Shown here in pieces: positions 54,673 to 62,941 of a DNA stretch of 64,000 nucleotides. The DNA lies in assembly GCF_017310015.1 (NCBI RefSeq), contig NZ_CP022297.1, positions 3,286,001 to 3,350,000 of the forward strand, written 5' to 3'. A model generated the notes under the pieces. It did not search any database. It was not told where the DNA came from and worked only from the letters and a program-made list of their open reading frames with translations. Within the stretch, counting starts at the first letter, position 1. The number at the start of each line of letters is the position of its first letter. The DNA comes from Marinobacterium iners. GTDB lineage: Bacteria > Pseudomonadota > Gammaproteobacteria > Pseudomonadales > Balneatricaceae. The position numbers were made by a program, and so were the translations under genes.

Positions 54673-54699
54673 AAAAAAGGGGAGCCAGGCCCCCCTTTG
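54673..54699 (-). terminator. Intrinsic terminator/attenuator between rpsB and tsf
   Basis: On the minus strand AAAGGGG(G)GCC pairs with GGC(T)CCCCTTT around one or two bases, and TTTTTT follows. Partial termination here would give more rpsB than tsf transcript. Confidence 0.7.
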
Positions 54700-54739
54700 C
54701 ACATCCAGACACGTTTACACGCGTCAGTTGTCAACTCTA

Positions 54740-55474
54740 TTACTGAGCAGCTTCTTCAGCGTCGACTTCAACGAACTCGCCTTTACCGGCATTGGCAGCA
54801 GCGCCTTCGATGCAGGCATCGGCAACTGACTTGACGTAAATCTGGATGGCACGCAGAGCATCGTCGTTACCCGGGATAACATGATCGATGCCATCCGGGT
54901 TGCTGTTGGTATCAACCACACCAATAACCGGGATACCCAGCTTGTTGGCTTCGTTGATGGCAATACGCTCGTGGTCAACGTCGATCACGAACAGCGCATC
55001 AGGCAGACCGCCCATTTCCTTGATACCACCGATGGAAAGCTCAAGCTTATCCATTTCACGGCTACGCATCAGCGCTTCTTTCTTGGTCAGCTTGTCAAAG
55101 GTACCGTCCTGAGACTGGGCTTCCAGCTCACGCAGGCGACGGATTGACTGACGGATGGTCTTGTAGTTAGTCAGCATTCCACCGAGCCAGCGGTGGTTAA
55201 CGTAAGGCATACCGGCACGCGCGGCTTCCTCTTTGATCACCTTAGCCGCTGCACGCTTGGTGCCGACAAACATGATCTTGTTCTTGTTGCTGGCCATATT
55301 CTGAACCACATCCAGGGCGTTGTTCAGCGCCGGCAGGGTGTGCTCCAGGTTAATGATATGGATCTTGTTACGCGCACCAAAGATGAACTTGGACATCTTC
55401 GGGTTCCAGTAACGGGTCTGGTGACCGAAGTGAACACCTGCCTTCAGCAGATCGCGCATTGAAACTTTAGCCAT
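54740..55474 (-). CDS. rpsB: 30S ribosomal protein S2
   Basis: Small-subunit protein. The 244-residue sequence has the family start VSMRDLLKAGVHFGHQTRYWNPKM and the segments HIINLEHTLPALNNAL, VGTKRAAAKVIKEEAARAGMPYVNHRWLGGMLTNYKTI and DALFVIDVDHERIAINEANKLGIPVIGVVDTNSNPDGIDHVIPGNDDA. It is the first gene of rpsB-tsf. The leader from about 55475 to 55620 may carry an S2-responsive structure, which I cannot fold by eye with confidence. Confidence 0.98.
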   Translation of the reverse strand: MAKVSMRDLLKAGVHFGHQTRYWNPKMSKFIFGARNKIHIINLEHTLPALNNALDVVQNMASNKNKIMFVGTKRAAAKVIKEEAARAGMPYVNHRWLGGMLTNYKTIRQSIRRLRELEAQSQDGTFDKLTKKEALMRSREMDKLELSIGGIKEMGGLPDALFVIDVDHERIAINEANKLGIPVIGVVDTNSNPDGIDHVIPGNDDALRAIQIYVKSVADACIEGAAANAGKGEFVEVDAEEAAQ

Positions 55475-55627
55475 TGTGGTATTTCCTCTAACGGGTTATA
55501 ACCTCCACATATCCCATCGCCCAACCGCTTGGCGGCACCCTGAACGCATGTGACGATATGTGTGTGTTTTCAGTTGATGTATTTAAAAGCCCCGACCGAT
55601 GCCTGAGCATCCCTTTCGGGAGCGCGA

Positions 55628-55656
55628 TTTATACCATAGCCGATACACTTTTTGAA
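55628..55656 (-). promoter_or_regulatory. Candidate promoter of rpsB-tsf
   Basis: TTCAAA (55656-55651) and TATAAA (55633-55628) on the minus strand are 17 bases apart. They sit about 150 bases upstream of the rpsB start and face away from the map promoter. Confidence 0.45.
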
Positions 55657-55663
55657 GCGCCCT

Positions 55664-55692
55664 TTGGCTGAACGCGTCTTGTTCGCTACAAT
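55664..55692 (+). promoter_or_regulatory. Candidate promoter of map-glnD
   Basis: TTGGCT (55664-55669) and TACAAT (55687-55692) are 17 bases apart on the plus strand, about 70 bases upstream of the map ATG. Confidence 0.5.
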
Positions 55693-55764
55693 AGACGCCA
55701 GTTCACGCCCGGCTTCTCGCCCTACAGCCACGGGCATCCCTTCAAGCGCCAAGACCGAGTATTT

Positions 55765-56538
55765 ATGACTATCAAAATCAAGACCCCGGAAGAGATTGAA
55801 AAGATGCGTACCGCCTGCCGACTGGCAGCGGAGGTTCTCGAAATGATTGAGCCATATGTCAAGCCGGGCGTGACAACCGATGAACTGAACCAAATCTGCC
55901 ACGAACACATCGTTAACAAGCAGCAGGCCATTCCTGCCCCGCTCAACTACCACGGCTTCCCCAAGTCGATCTGCACCTCTGTAAATCAGGTGGTTTGTCA
56001 CGGCATCCCCAATGATAAAAAACTCAAGAACGGCGACATCATCAATATTGATATCACCGTGATCAAGGATGGATACCATGGCGACACCAGCAAGATGTTC
56101 TACGTGGGCGATGTTGCCCCACATGCCCAACGTCTCTGTGAAATCACGCGCGAATGCATGCAGAAAGGCATCGAACTGGTTCGTCCTGGCGCACACCTGG
56201 GTGATATTGGCGAAGTGATCCAGAAGCACGCCGAGAGCAATCATTACTCAGTGGTCCGTGAGTACTGCGGCCACGGCATCGGCGCTGAGTTCCATGAAGA
56301 CCCACAGGTACTTCACTACGGCAAAGCGGGCACCGGCGACGAACTCAAGGAAGGCATGATTTTCACCATCGAACCGATGATCAACGCCGGCAAGCGCCAC
56401 GTAAAACTTAACAAGCGCGACGGCTGGACCGTTGAAACCACTGACCGACGCCTATCCGCACAATGGGAACATACAGTTCTGGTAACCGCTGACGGTTACG
56501 AGATTCTGACCCTGCGCAAGGAAGAGATGGTCGCCTGA
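55765..56538 (+). CDS. map: Methionine aminopeptidase, type I
   Basis: Removes N-terminal methionine from new proteins. The 257-residue protein has IKTPEEIEKMRTACRLAAEVLEMI at the start and LNYHGFPKSICTSVNQVVCHGIPN (first ligand His). The metal-binding Asp residues are in DIINIDITVIKDGYHGDTSKMF. EYCGHGIGAEFHEDPQVLHYG, FTIEPMIN and WEHTVLV complete the site. It is divergent from rpsB and 24 bases before glnD, the usual context. Confidence 0.98.
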   Translation: MTIKIKTPEEIEKMRTACRLAAEVLEMIEPYVKPGVTTDELNQICHEHIVNKQQAIPAPLNYHGFPKSICTSVNQVVCHGIPNDKKLKNGDIINIDITVIKDGYHGDTSKMFYVGDVAPHAQRLCEITRECMQKGIELVRPGAHLGDIGEVIQKHAESNHYSVVREYCGHGIGAEFHEDPQVLHYGKAGTGDELKEGMIFTIEPMINAGKRHVKLNKRDGWTVETTDRRLSAQWEHTVLVTADGYEILTLRKEEMVA

Positions 56539-56562
56539 TTTCACTCTGAACGAGCCCTTTCC

Positions 56563-59262
56563 ATGACCCGTACCGCTCAGCCACTAGAAGCCGCACCGGA
56601 GCTGCTGGACCCCAGCCAGCTCCACACCAGCCTGTCCAATCGTGACAGACCGGTCATGAAAGTGCTCAAGGAATCGTTGCGTGAAGCACAACAACGCATG
56701 GATGATGCGTTCCGGCAGGGTGAAGACATTCGCCGCCTGATCTATGGCCGCGCCTGGGTACTGGACCAGATCCTTGATGCTGCCTGGTCCCAGTTTGCCT
56801 GGCCACCGGCACATCAGGCCGCCCTCATAGCCGTGGGCGGTTATGGCCGCGGAGAACTACACCCCTTCTCTGATATCGACATCCTGCTGCTGTTCGACCA
56901 GATCGATCCCAACGAGTGCCAGGACAGCATCAGTGGCTTCCTGACTCTACTGTGGGATATAGGCCTGGACCTGGGGTCCAGTGTGCGCACCATTGACCAG
57001 TGTTATGACGAAGCGCGCAACGACATCACCATCGCCACCAACCTGATCGAGTCGCGCACGCTCTGCGGCGATCCTGCCCTGCAGAACGAGATGTATGATC
57101 GAGTGACCTCTGAGGGCGCCTGGACCGACAAGGAGTTTTTCAAGGCCAAGCTGGCCGAACAGAAAGAGCGCCACGAAAAAACCAACAACACCGAATACAA
57201 TCTTGAGCCCAACCTGAAAAACTCGCCCGGAGGCCTGCGAGACCTTCAGACCGTAGGCTGGGTAGCCAAGCGCCACTTTGGCGCCACCTACATCCGCGAT
57301 CTGGTGGACCACGGCTTCCTGACCGAACCCGAGCTGGACACCCTGAACAAGGGCGAACTCTATCTTTGGACCGTCCGCTACGCCCTGCATATGCTATGCA
57401 AGCGCCGCGAGGATCGACTGCTGTTCGATCATCAGCGTGCACTCGCCACATACTTCGGCTACGAAGACCAGGAAGGCGCTCTGGCGGTTGAGCAGTTCAT
57501 GAGCAAGTATTACCGCGTCGCCATGGCCATGTCGGAATTCAACGACATGCTGCTGCAACACTTCGACGAGGCGATCCTACGCATTGACGATGAGCAGAGC
57601 ATCCAGCCACTGAACAATCGCTTTCAGATTCGCAACAACTACCTGGAAGCAGTCTATGACAAGGTATTCGAGCATCACCCCTTTGCCATCATGGAGCTGT
57701 TCGTACTGATGGCCCAGCACCCTGACATTCAGGGGGTTCGCGCCTCAACCATTCGACTGGTGCGCAACCATCGCCATCTGATCGACAACGACTTTCGCAA
57801 GGATATTCGCAACACCTCCCTGTTTATGGAGCTGCTGCGCTCACCGGAACGCGTGTCGACTGAACTTAAGCGCATGAACCGCTACGGCATTCTGGGGCTT
57901 TACCTTCCCGAGTTCGGCAAAATCGTGGGCCAGATGCAGCATGACCTGTTCCATATCTACACCGTGGATGCGCATACCCTGAAAGTGATTCAGAAGATGC
58001 GTCAGTTCCGTCATCGCGAATACCGCGAACAGTTTTCCATTGCCCACCGTATCGTCAACCAGCTGCCCAAAATTGAGCTGCTGTACATTGCGGGCCTTTA
58101 TCACGACATTGCCAAGGGCCGTGGCGGTGACCACTCGGAGCTGGGTTCTGACGATGTAATAGCCTTCTGTCGACGCCATCATCTTGGCAAATGGGACACC
58201 CACCTGGTGGCTTGGCTGGTGCGCAATCATCTGAAGATGTCCATGACTGCTCAGCGACGTGACATTTCCGATCCGGAAGTCATCCATGCCTTCGCCATGG
58301 AGGTACGCGATCTGGTGCACCTGGATTATCTTTACGTCCTGACCGTCGCGGATATCAATGCAACCAACCACTCGCTCTGGAACAGTTGGCGAGCAACCCT
58401 GCTGCGCCAGCTCTACATGGATACGAAGCGCTCGCTGCGCCGCGGCCTGGAAAACCCGATCAACAAGGAAGACCGCATCGAGCAGGTACAGCATGAAGCG
58501 ATGCTGCTGCTGGCCCGCCAGGGTATTCGAGAACAGGACATATACGATCACTGGGCATTGCTGGGGGATGACTACTTCCTGCGAGAAGATGCGCACAACA
58601 TCGCCTGGCATACACAGGCGATTCTGGAACACGGTGACAGCCCGCTACCGCTGGTCCTGATTCGCAAGACTTCTTACCGCGTCTTTGAAGGTGCTACCGA
58701 GATCTTCATCTACAGTGAAGATCTGCCTACCCTGTTCCCGGCGACGGTTGCCGCCATGGACCAGCTACACCTTAACATTCAGGATGCCCGTATCATCCTC
58801 ACCGACCATGGCCGCACTCTCAACACCTACACGGTACTGACGGATGACAACCAGCCACTGTCGGAAAACCCTGAATATCTGGCCAACATCCAGCGCCACC
58901 TGACCGAAGAGCTGGACGACCCGGAAGACTACCCCGAGATCATTCAGCGCCGAGTGCCGCGCCAGCTCAAGCTGTTTGCTACACCCACGCGCCTGACTCT
59001 GAGCAACGACCCCTCATCTCAGCAAACCATCCTGGAGGTGATCACTCCGGATCGCCCCGGCCTGTTGGCACGCATCGGCCGCATTTTTGTGGAGTTCGGC
59101 ATTTCAGTGCGCAAGGCAAAGATTTCGAGCATTGGCGAGCGGGTTGAAGACTTTTTCTTCATCACCGACAGCAACAATCAGCCGATCAGTGATCCCGAGC
59201 TGTGCCGCCAGCTGCAGCAGGCGATCTGCCAGCAGCTGGATGAGCATGTGCAGAAACAGTAG
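56563..59262 (+). CDS. glnD: Bifunctional uridylyltransferase/uridylyl-removing enzyme GlnD
   Basis: Sensor of glutamine that uridylylates and deuridylylates PII. The 899-residue protein has the nucleotidyltransferase motif GGYGRGELHPFSDIDILLLF (about residue 88), LEPNLKNSPGGLRDLQTVGW, an HD domain (LYHDIAKGRGGDHSELG, about residue 520) and two C-terminal ACT domains (near 710 and 825, for example EVITPDRPGLLARIGRIFVEFG). Reading frame and length match the family (E. coli 890). Confidence 0.97.
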   Translation: MTRTAQPLEAAPELLDPSQLHTSLSNRDRPVMKVLKESLREAQQRMDDAFRQGEDIRRLIYGRAWVLDQILDAAWSQFAWPPAHQAALIAVGGYGRGELHPFSDIDILLLFDQIDPNECQDSISGFLTLLWDIGLDLGSSVRTIDQCYDEARNDITIATNLIESRTLCGDPALQNEMYDRVTSEGAWTDKEFFKAKLAEQKERHEKTNNTEYNLEPNLKNSPGGLRDLQTVGWVAKRHFGATYIRDLVDHGFLTEPELDTLNKGELYLWTVRYALHMLCKRREDRLLFDHQRALATYFGYEDQEGALAVEQFMSKYYRVAMAMSEFNDMLLQHFDEAILRIDDEQSIQPLNNRFQIRNNYLEAVYDKVFEHHPFAIMELFVLMAQHPDIQGVRASTIRLVRNHRHLIDNDFRKDIRNTSLFMELLRSPERVSTELKRMNRYGILGLYLPEFGKIVGQMQHDLFHIYTVDAHTLKVIQKMRQFRHREYREQFSIAHRIVNQLPKIELLYIAGLYHDIAKGRGGDHSELGSDDVIAFCRRHHLGKWDTHLVAWLVRNHLKMSMTAQRRDISDPEVIHAFAMEVRDLVHLDYLYVLTVADINATNHSLWNSWRATLLRQLYMDTKRSLRRGLENPINKEDRIEQVQHEAMLLLARQGIREQDIYDHWALLGDDYFLREDAHNIAWHTQAILEHGDSPLPLVLIRKTSYRVFEGATEIFIYSEDLPTLFPATVAAMDQLHLNIQDARIILTDHGRTLNTYTVLTDDNQPLSENPEYLANIQRHLTEELDDPEDYPEIIQRRVPRQLKLFATPTRLTLSNDPSSQQTILEVITPDRPGLLARIGRIFVEFGISVRKAKISSIGERVEDFFFITDSNNQPISDPELCRQLQQAICQQLDEHVQKQ

Positions 59263-59273
59263 CAGATCTCGAC

Positions 59274-59738
59274 TCAGCGTGCCGCCTCATGCACCCAGGC
59301 GCGCTGAACATGATTCAGGTCCACCTCCAGCACTGTTGCATAGGTATCGTCCTGTACCGGGTAGCTTTTGACCACCCGTGCGCCACGCACGATACCGGCA
59401 ACGGCCGTTTTGAAGCTATCGTTCTGCACCACCATGTCCTCGACCCGTGTAGTGCCATACAGATACTGTCCATGTATGATACCGGCCAGCTCCTGATAGG
59501 CTCGCAGCTTGGACGCACGCATCGCCATCAACATCCTCTGCTGTTCGGTCTGCCCCGGCTGCAAACTGATCGGCGCATAGCCGGTCGCACTGACCCAGTT
59601 CGGCTCTACAGGCGCCTCAATTCGAGGGCTCGCGTGCACGTCCGGCAACGCTTCCGCTACCGTCTTGGCGGAATGCACCACAGTTTCACAACCGGTCAGC
59701 ACCAACGCCAGAATCATCAGAACCACTGATCTCATCAC
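59274..59738 (-). CDS. flgP: FlgP-like lipoprotein (LPP20 family), flagellar H-ring component
   Basis: A 154-residue lipoprotein with signal peptide and lipobox (LILALVLTGCETV, Cys at about residue 17). The LPP20-type domain runs RMLMAMRASKLRAYQELAGIIHGQYLYGTTRVEDM, then VRGARVVKSYPVQDDTYATVLEVDL. This is the pattern of FlgP, an outer-membrane lipoprotein found around the flagellar basal body in Vibrio and related bacteria. It overlaps flgO by 4 bases, with flgT divergent from the pair. Confidence 0.82.
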   Translation of the reverse strand: MMRSVVLMILALVLTGCETVVHSAKTVAEALPDVHASPRIEAPVEPNWVSATGYAPISLQPGQTEQQRMLMAMRASKLRAYQELAGIIHGQYLYGTTRVEDMVVQNDSFKTAVAGIVRGARVVKSYPVQDDTYATVLEVDLNHVQRAWVHEAAR

Positions 59739-60430
59739 TGAGAACCTCCAGCCGGACCTTGCCGGTTTTCGATGATCATGCCACGCTCTCGCGCTTCCAG
59801 CAGATCGTAGCCGGGCCAGCGTTGCTCCAGGCGGGACAGAGGAATGTGGCTCTGGCCGGAGGCGAGCACCTGACGTGTTGTGGTATCGAGCAATCGAGCG
59901 TTAATCACAACACCATCAGGGTGCAGCGCATAGGTACCGGTAAGCACAAAGTAGATTCGATGACGGGTACGCAGGGCCGACATGTTATAGGGCTCGATAT
60001 CCGGCTTTACACTGGTCACCAGGCTCTGTGCGCGGTAATCAACCAGATTGTAACCCCGCTGCTCCAGCTGAAAAACAAAACTGTCACCCAGCCGTTCGCC
60101 CAGTTCGCCCACCTGGCCCGGTTGCAGCAGGTTGCGAAAAGCCAGCACAGCCAGCGGCAGCCGACTGATATTGCTTTTGTCCATGCCTGTTTCCAGCTGA
60201 TGTGCCATCTGCACAACCGCCTCACTGACAGGGTCCAGTCCATTGCGATCACCCCCTGTCTGTTTCAGCTCGGTTCTGCCGTACGACCGCTCTGACCGGG
60301 CATCTTCTATTTGCGCAAGCACTTGAGGATGCATGCTGACTACATGAGCCTGGACCGGGCCGGGCCCCTGCTGGGCGCAGCCGGCCAACAGCATCAGCAG
60401 ACTGCAGGCTGTAAGCACTGCCACTCTCAT
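59735..60430 (-). CDS. flgO: FlgO family outer-membrane lipoprotein
   Basis: A 231-residue lipoprotein with a lipobox signal (LLMLLAGCAQQG, Cys at about 18). The domain QMAHQLETGMDKSNISRLPLAVLAFRNL...LGERLGDSFVFQLEQRGYNLVDYR, then LTGTYALHPDGVVINARLLDTTTRQVLASG, matches the FlgO/FlgO-like family, needed for stable polar flagella in Vibrio. It is paired with flgP and divergent from flgT. Confidence 0.82.
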   Translation of the reverse strand: MRVAVLTACSLLMLLAGCAQQGPGPVQAHVVSMHPQVLAQIEDARSERSYGRTELKQTGGDRNGLDPVSEAVVQMAHQLETGMDKSNISRLPLAVLAFRNLLQPGQVGELGERLGDSFVFQLEQRGYNLVDYRAQSLVTSVKPDIEPYNMSALRTRHRIYFVLTGTYALHPDGVVINARLLDTTTRQVLASGQSHIPLSRLEQRWPGYDLLEARERGMIIENRQGPAGGSQ

Positions 60431-60511
60431 CAGTTTTGCTCTCTGTCAGGTGTGATTTTTCTGAATGTACCACAAAATGGAGCGATGACAGGAGAGTACC
60501 GCCGTCAGCGT

Positions 60512-60540
60512 TTGCATCGCACTCGCAAATTGCATACCTT
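60512..60540 (+). promoter_or_regulatory. Weak candidate promoter of flgT
   Basis: TTGCAT (60512-60517) and TACCTT (60535-60540) are 17 bases apart, 30 bases before the flgT ATG. No sigma-28 or sigma-54 site was recognised in the 139 bases between flgO and flgT. Confidence 0.3.
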
Positions 60541-60569
60541 TTGGCCAATACCTGAGGACACTGATCATC

Positions 60570-61778
60570 ATGCTGACCCGACTTTGCCGTCTGCTACTGC
60601 TCTGCCTGACACTGGCCATCCCCCATGTTGCAGCCATCACCATCGAGGCCGAGGGCTCGGCACCGATTATAAATAATGACCTTGATCAGGCCCGAGAGCT
60701 GGCCGTCAGTCGTGCCCGAGAACAGGCTTCCCTTCAGGGCAGCGCCTGGATTTCCACCACACAGGAAGTACGTGACGGCATACTTGAAATTGACAATATG
60801 CGCATTAACAGCCTGACCCAGCTCAACAACATCCGCATCATCGATGAATACATCCGTGGCAGCCTGCTGACTGTGCGTATCCTAGCCGAGGTAGAAGCTG
60901 AGGCCGGCTGCGCCAACGGCCAGCCTCCCCTGGCCTATCGCAAAACGATTGCCATCGGCGGATTCAGCCTCGCCCGTCCCGCTGACGCCAGCCATGGCAA
61001 TCTGCAGGGCATTCAACAGGGACTGGCCACGATAATCAGTCAGTCTTTGCAACAGAGCACACTTAATGTCATTGACCGTGGCAATCTGCAGTTGATGGAC
61101 AACCAGGATCAGCCCCCCCAGCAACTGTCCGAGGGCGCTCTTTCCCGCCACTTGAATCACGCACAACAGCAACAAACCCAGTTCCTGGTAACCGGCATTA
61201 TCCGGGACCTGAGCCTGCACAACCCGGCGGGCCCTCGTCCACCCAACATCCTGCTCGACACCTACCGCAGGCTGGACTTCGCCAGCTCAAAACATCTGCG
61301 CAACTTTGTATTGGACCTCTATATTTTTGACACTTTCACAGGCCAGATGATGTGGCAACAATCCTTCGCCACAGCAGGTCGCTGGAACCGCCCGGTACAT
61401 GAAAAAACAGGCTTCGGGAGCCCCCTGTTCTGGCAGCAGGACTTTGGCCAGAAGGTGGAGGCCACCCTGCAGGATATCAGTCGCTATATTGATGAAACAC
61501 TGATGTGTGAACCGTTCCGCAGCAGCATCACACATACGGAAGGCAATGAGGCATGGATCGGCGCTGGCTCGCTGGCAGGCCTGAAACCGGGTGATCGGCT
61601 GAGCGTGTATAGACTCTACACCCATTATGGTGCCAATCAGATGCCGATGAGCGAGCTGCGCAACACTCGCCAGACGCTGACTCTGGAAGACGTACAACCC
61701 ACCATGTCACGGGGCCGACTGCCCGCTGACAGCAACACCCTCAACATCCAGCAGGATGATATTGTAATCGCCCATTGA
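60570..61778 (+). CDS. flgT: Flagellar H-ring protein FlgT
   Basis: A 402-residue periplasmic protein with signal peptide (LTRLCRLLLLCLTLAIPHVAA). The N-terminal domain has VSRAREQASLQGSAWISTTQEVRDGILEIDNMRINSLTQL. The middle domain (about 125-290) resembles the FlgO fold (KTIAIGGFSLARP, FLVTGIIRDLSL). A C-terminal small beta-domain (GNEAWIGAGSLAGLKPGDRLSVYRL) follows. FlgT forms the H-ring that supports the stator in Vibrio. Its location beside flgO and flgP fits. Confidence 0.88.
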   Translation: MLTRLCRLLLLCLTLAIPHVAAITIEAEGSAPIINNDLDQARELAVSRAREQASLQGSAWISTTQEVRDGILEIDNMRINSLTQLNNIRIIDEYIRGSLLTVRILAEVEAEAGCANGQPPLAYRKTIAIGGFSLARPADASHGNLQGIQQGLATIISQSLQQSTLNVIDRGNLQLMDNQDQPPQQLSEGALSRHLNHAQQQQTQFLVTGIIRDLSLHNPAGPRPPNILLDTYRRLDFASSKHLRNFVLDLYIFDTFTGQMMWQQSFATAGRWNRPVHEKTGFGSPLFWQQDFGQKVEATLQDISRYIDETLMCEPFRSSITHTEGNEAWIGAGSLAGLKPGDRLSVYRLYTHYGANQMPMSELRNTRQTLTLEDVQPTMSRGRLPADSNTLNIQQDDIVIAH

Positions 61779-61833
61779 GCAGCTTAGTCTTGCGACCTTG
61801 AATCATCCACACCCATACAGGAGCACCACCAAA

Positions 61834-62028
61834 ATGCAGAGCGGACTCTTTACCGAACTGGAAAAAAAGATTGAGGGATTAATCGAAGAGGTCGAACTGC
61901 TGCGACTGGAAGTCAGCGAGCTGCGTGAGAGCAAGACAACACTGGAAGCCGAACGCGAAAGTACTGAGCAGAGTCTGCAGCGACTGCTGGGCAAGTTTGA
62001 CCGACTTCGGGAAAGCGAAAACCTTTGA
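61834..62028 (+). CDS. Small coiled-coil protein, ZapB-like (TIGR02449 type)
   Basis: A 64-residue protein that is almost entirely coiled coil (FTELEKKIEGLIEEVELLRLEVSELRESKTTLEAERESTEQ) followed by LGKFDRLRE. This is the shape of the small ZapB-like proteins implicated in Z-ring organisation. The start is the ATG at 61834 behind CAGGAG; a TTG at 61798 would add 12 unrelated residues. The family call is from shape and length. Confidence 0.7.
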   Translation: MQSGLFTELEKKIEGLIEEVELLRLEVSELRESKTTLEAERESTEQSLQRLLGKFDRLRESENL

Positions 62029-62040
62029 CAGATATTTGCA

Positions 62041-62067
62041 GCCGTGCGGAACCAGCGCCCGCACGGC
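62041..62067. terminator. Hairpin between convergent small gene and OmpA-like gene
   Basis: GCCGTGCGG (62041-62049) pairs with CCGCACGGC (62059-62067) around about nine bases. It sits between convergent genes where a terminator is expected, but has no T-run. Confidence 0.45.
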
Positions 62068-62075
62068 CAGCAGAC

Positions 62076-62735
62076 TCAGCGCTGAGTGCCGCGAATCTTG
62101 ATCTCGACGCGACGGTTCATAGCCCGCCCCGCTTCAGTGTCATTATTGGCAATCGGGTAACGCTCACCCAGACCGCGCGCATCCAGTCTCAAGTGGCTGA
62201 CCCCAACCGAATTCAGGTAGCGTGCAACACTGGTGGCGCGACGCTCCGACAACTGCTGATTGTATTCAAATGAACCGGTTGAATCGGTATAGCCTTCCAC
62301 TGCAACCTGACTCTTCTCGAACTTGATCAACACACGAGCAACCGAGTCGAGCACCGAGTAAAAAGACGGATCAACCCGATCACTGTCGGTGGCAAAGGTA
62401 ATATTGCCCGGCATAATCAGCCGGATGTCATCCCCGACACGCTCCACTCGAACACCGGTACCTTCAAGCTGCTGGCGCAGCTGCATTTCCTGCTGATCCA
62501 TGTAATAACCGATACCACCACCAACAGCACCGCCAATAACAGCCCCTGCCAGTGCGCCCTCATTTCGATCGCCCTTGCCAGCCACGGCTGCACCCAGTAC
62601 GGCGCCACCCAGAGCACCCAGACCTGCGCCCTTGGTTGCCTGCGACGTTTTAGACTCCTGAGTGTAGGGGTCCAGCGTTGTACACCCACCCAGCAACAAT
62701 ACTGACGCAAGTGAGGTGATCATCAGCTTTTTCAT
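62076..62735 (-). CDS. OmpA-family lipoprotein (YiaD-like)
   Basis: A 219-residue lipoprotein. Signal peptide with lipobox (VLLLGGCTTL, Cys at about 18) is followed by a glycine-zipper domain (GAGLGALGGAVLGAAVAGK, AGAVIGGAVGGGIGYYMDQQE). The C-terminal OmpA/Pal peptidoglycan-binding domain has VAVEGYTDSTGSFEYNQQLSERRATSVARYLNSVG and GLGERYPIANNDTEAGRAMNRRVEI. It is expected in the outer membrane contacting peptidoglycan. It is divergent from fabY. Confidence 0.92.
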   Translation of the reverse strand: MKKLMITSLASVLLLGGCTTLDPYTQESKTSQATKGAGLGALGGAVLGAAVAGKGDRNEGALAGAVIGGAVGGGIGYYMDQQEMQLRQQLEGTGVRVERVGDDIRLIMPGNITFATDSDRVDPSFYSVLDSVARVLIKFEKSQVAVEGYTDSTGSFEYNQQLSERRATSVARYLNSVGVSHLRLDARGLGERYPIANNDTEAGRAMNRRVEIKIRGTQR

Positions 62736-62941
62736 GGTTTCCTCCTGAATACGGTCTCCCGCTCCTCCATATGAAAGAGCAGGCCTGATACCTTTTAGCT
62801 CAGAATAGCTTAATAAGAAATGAAAACCAGTATCGCTTTTACACGGGAGTGCATATGGGTGCTGGCCAGCGCCAGGATCAGACGATAAAATGCGCTGTTA
62901 TCCTTCTTTGTCATCCGCGTCACCACTCCGAGGAGTATCTT

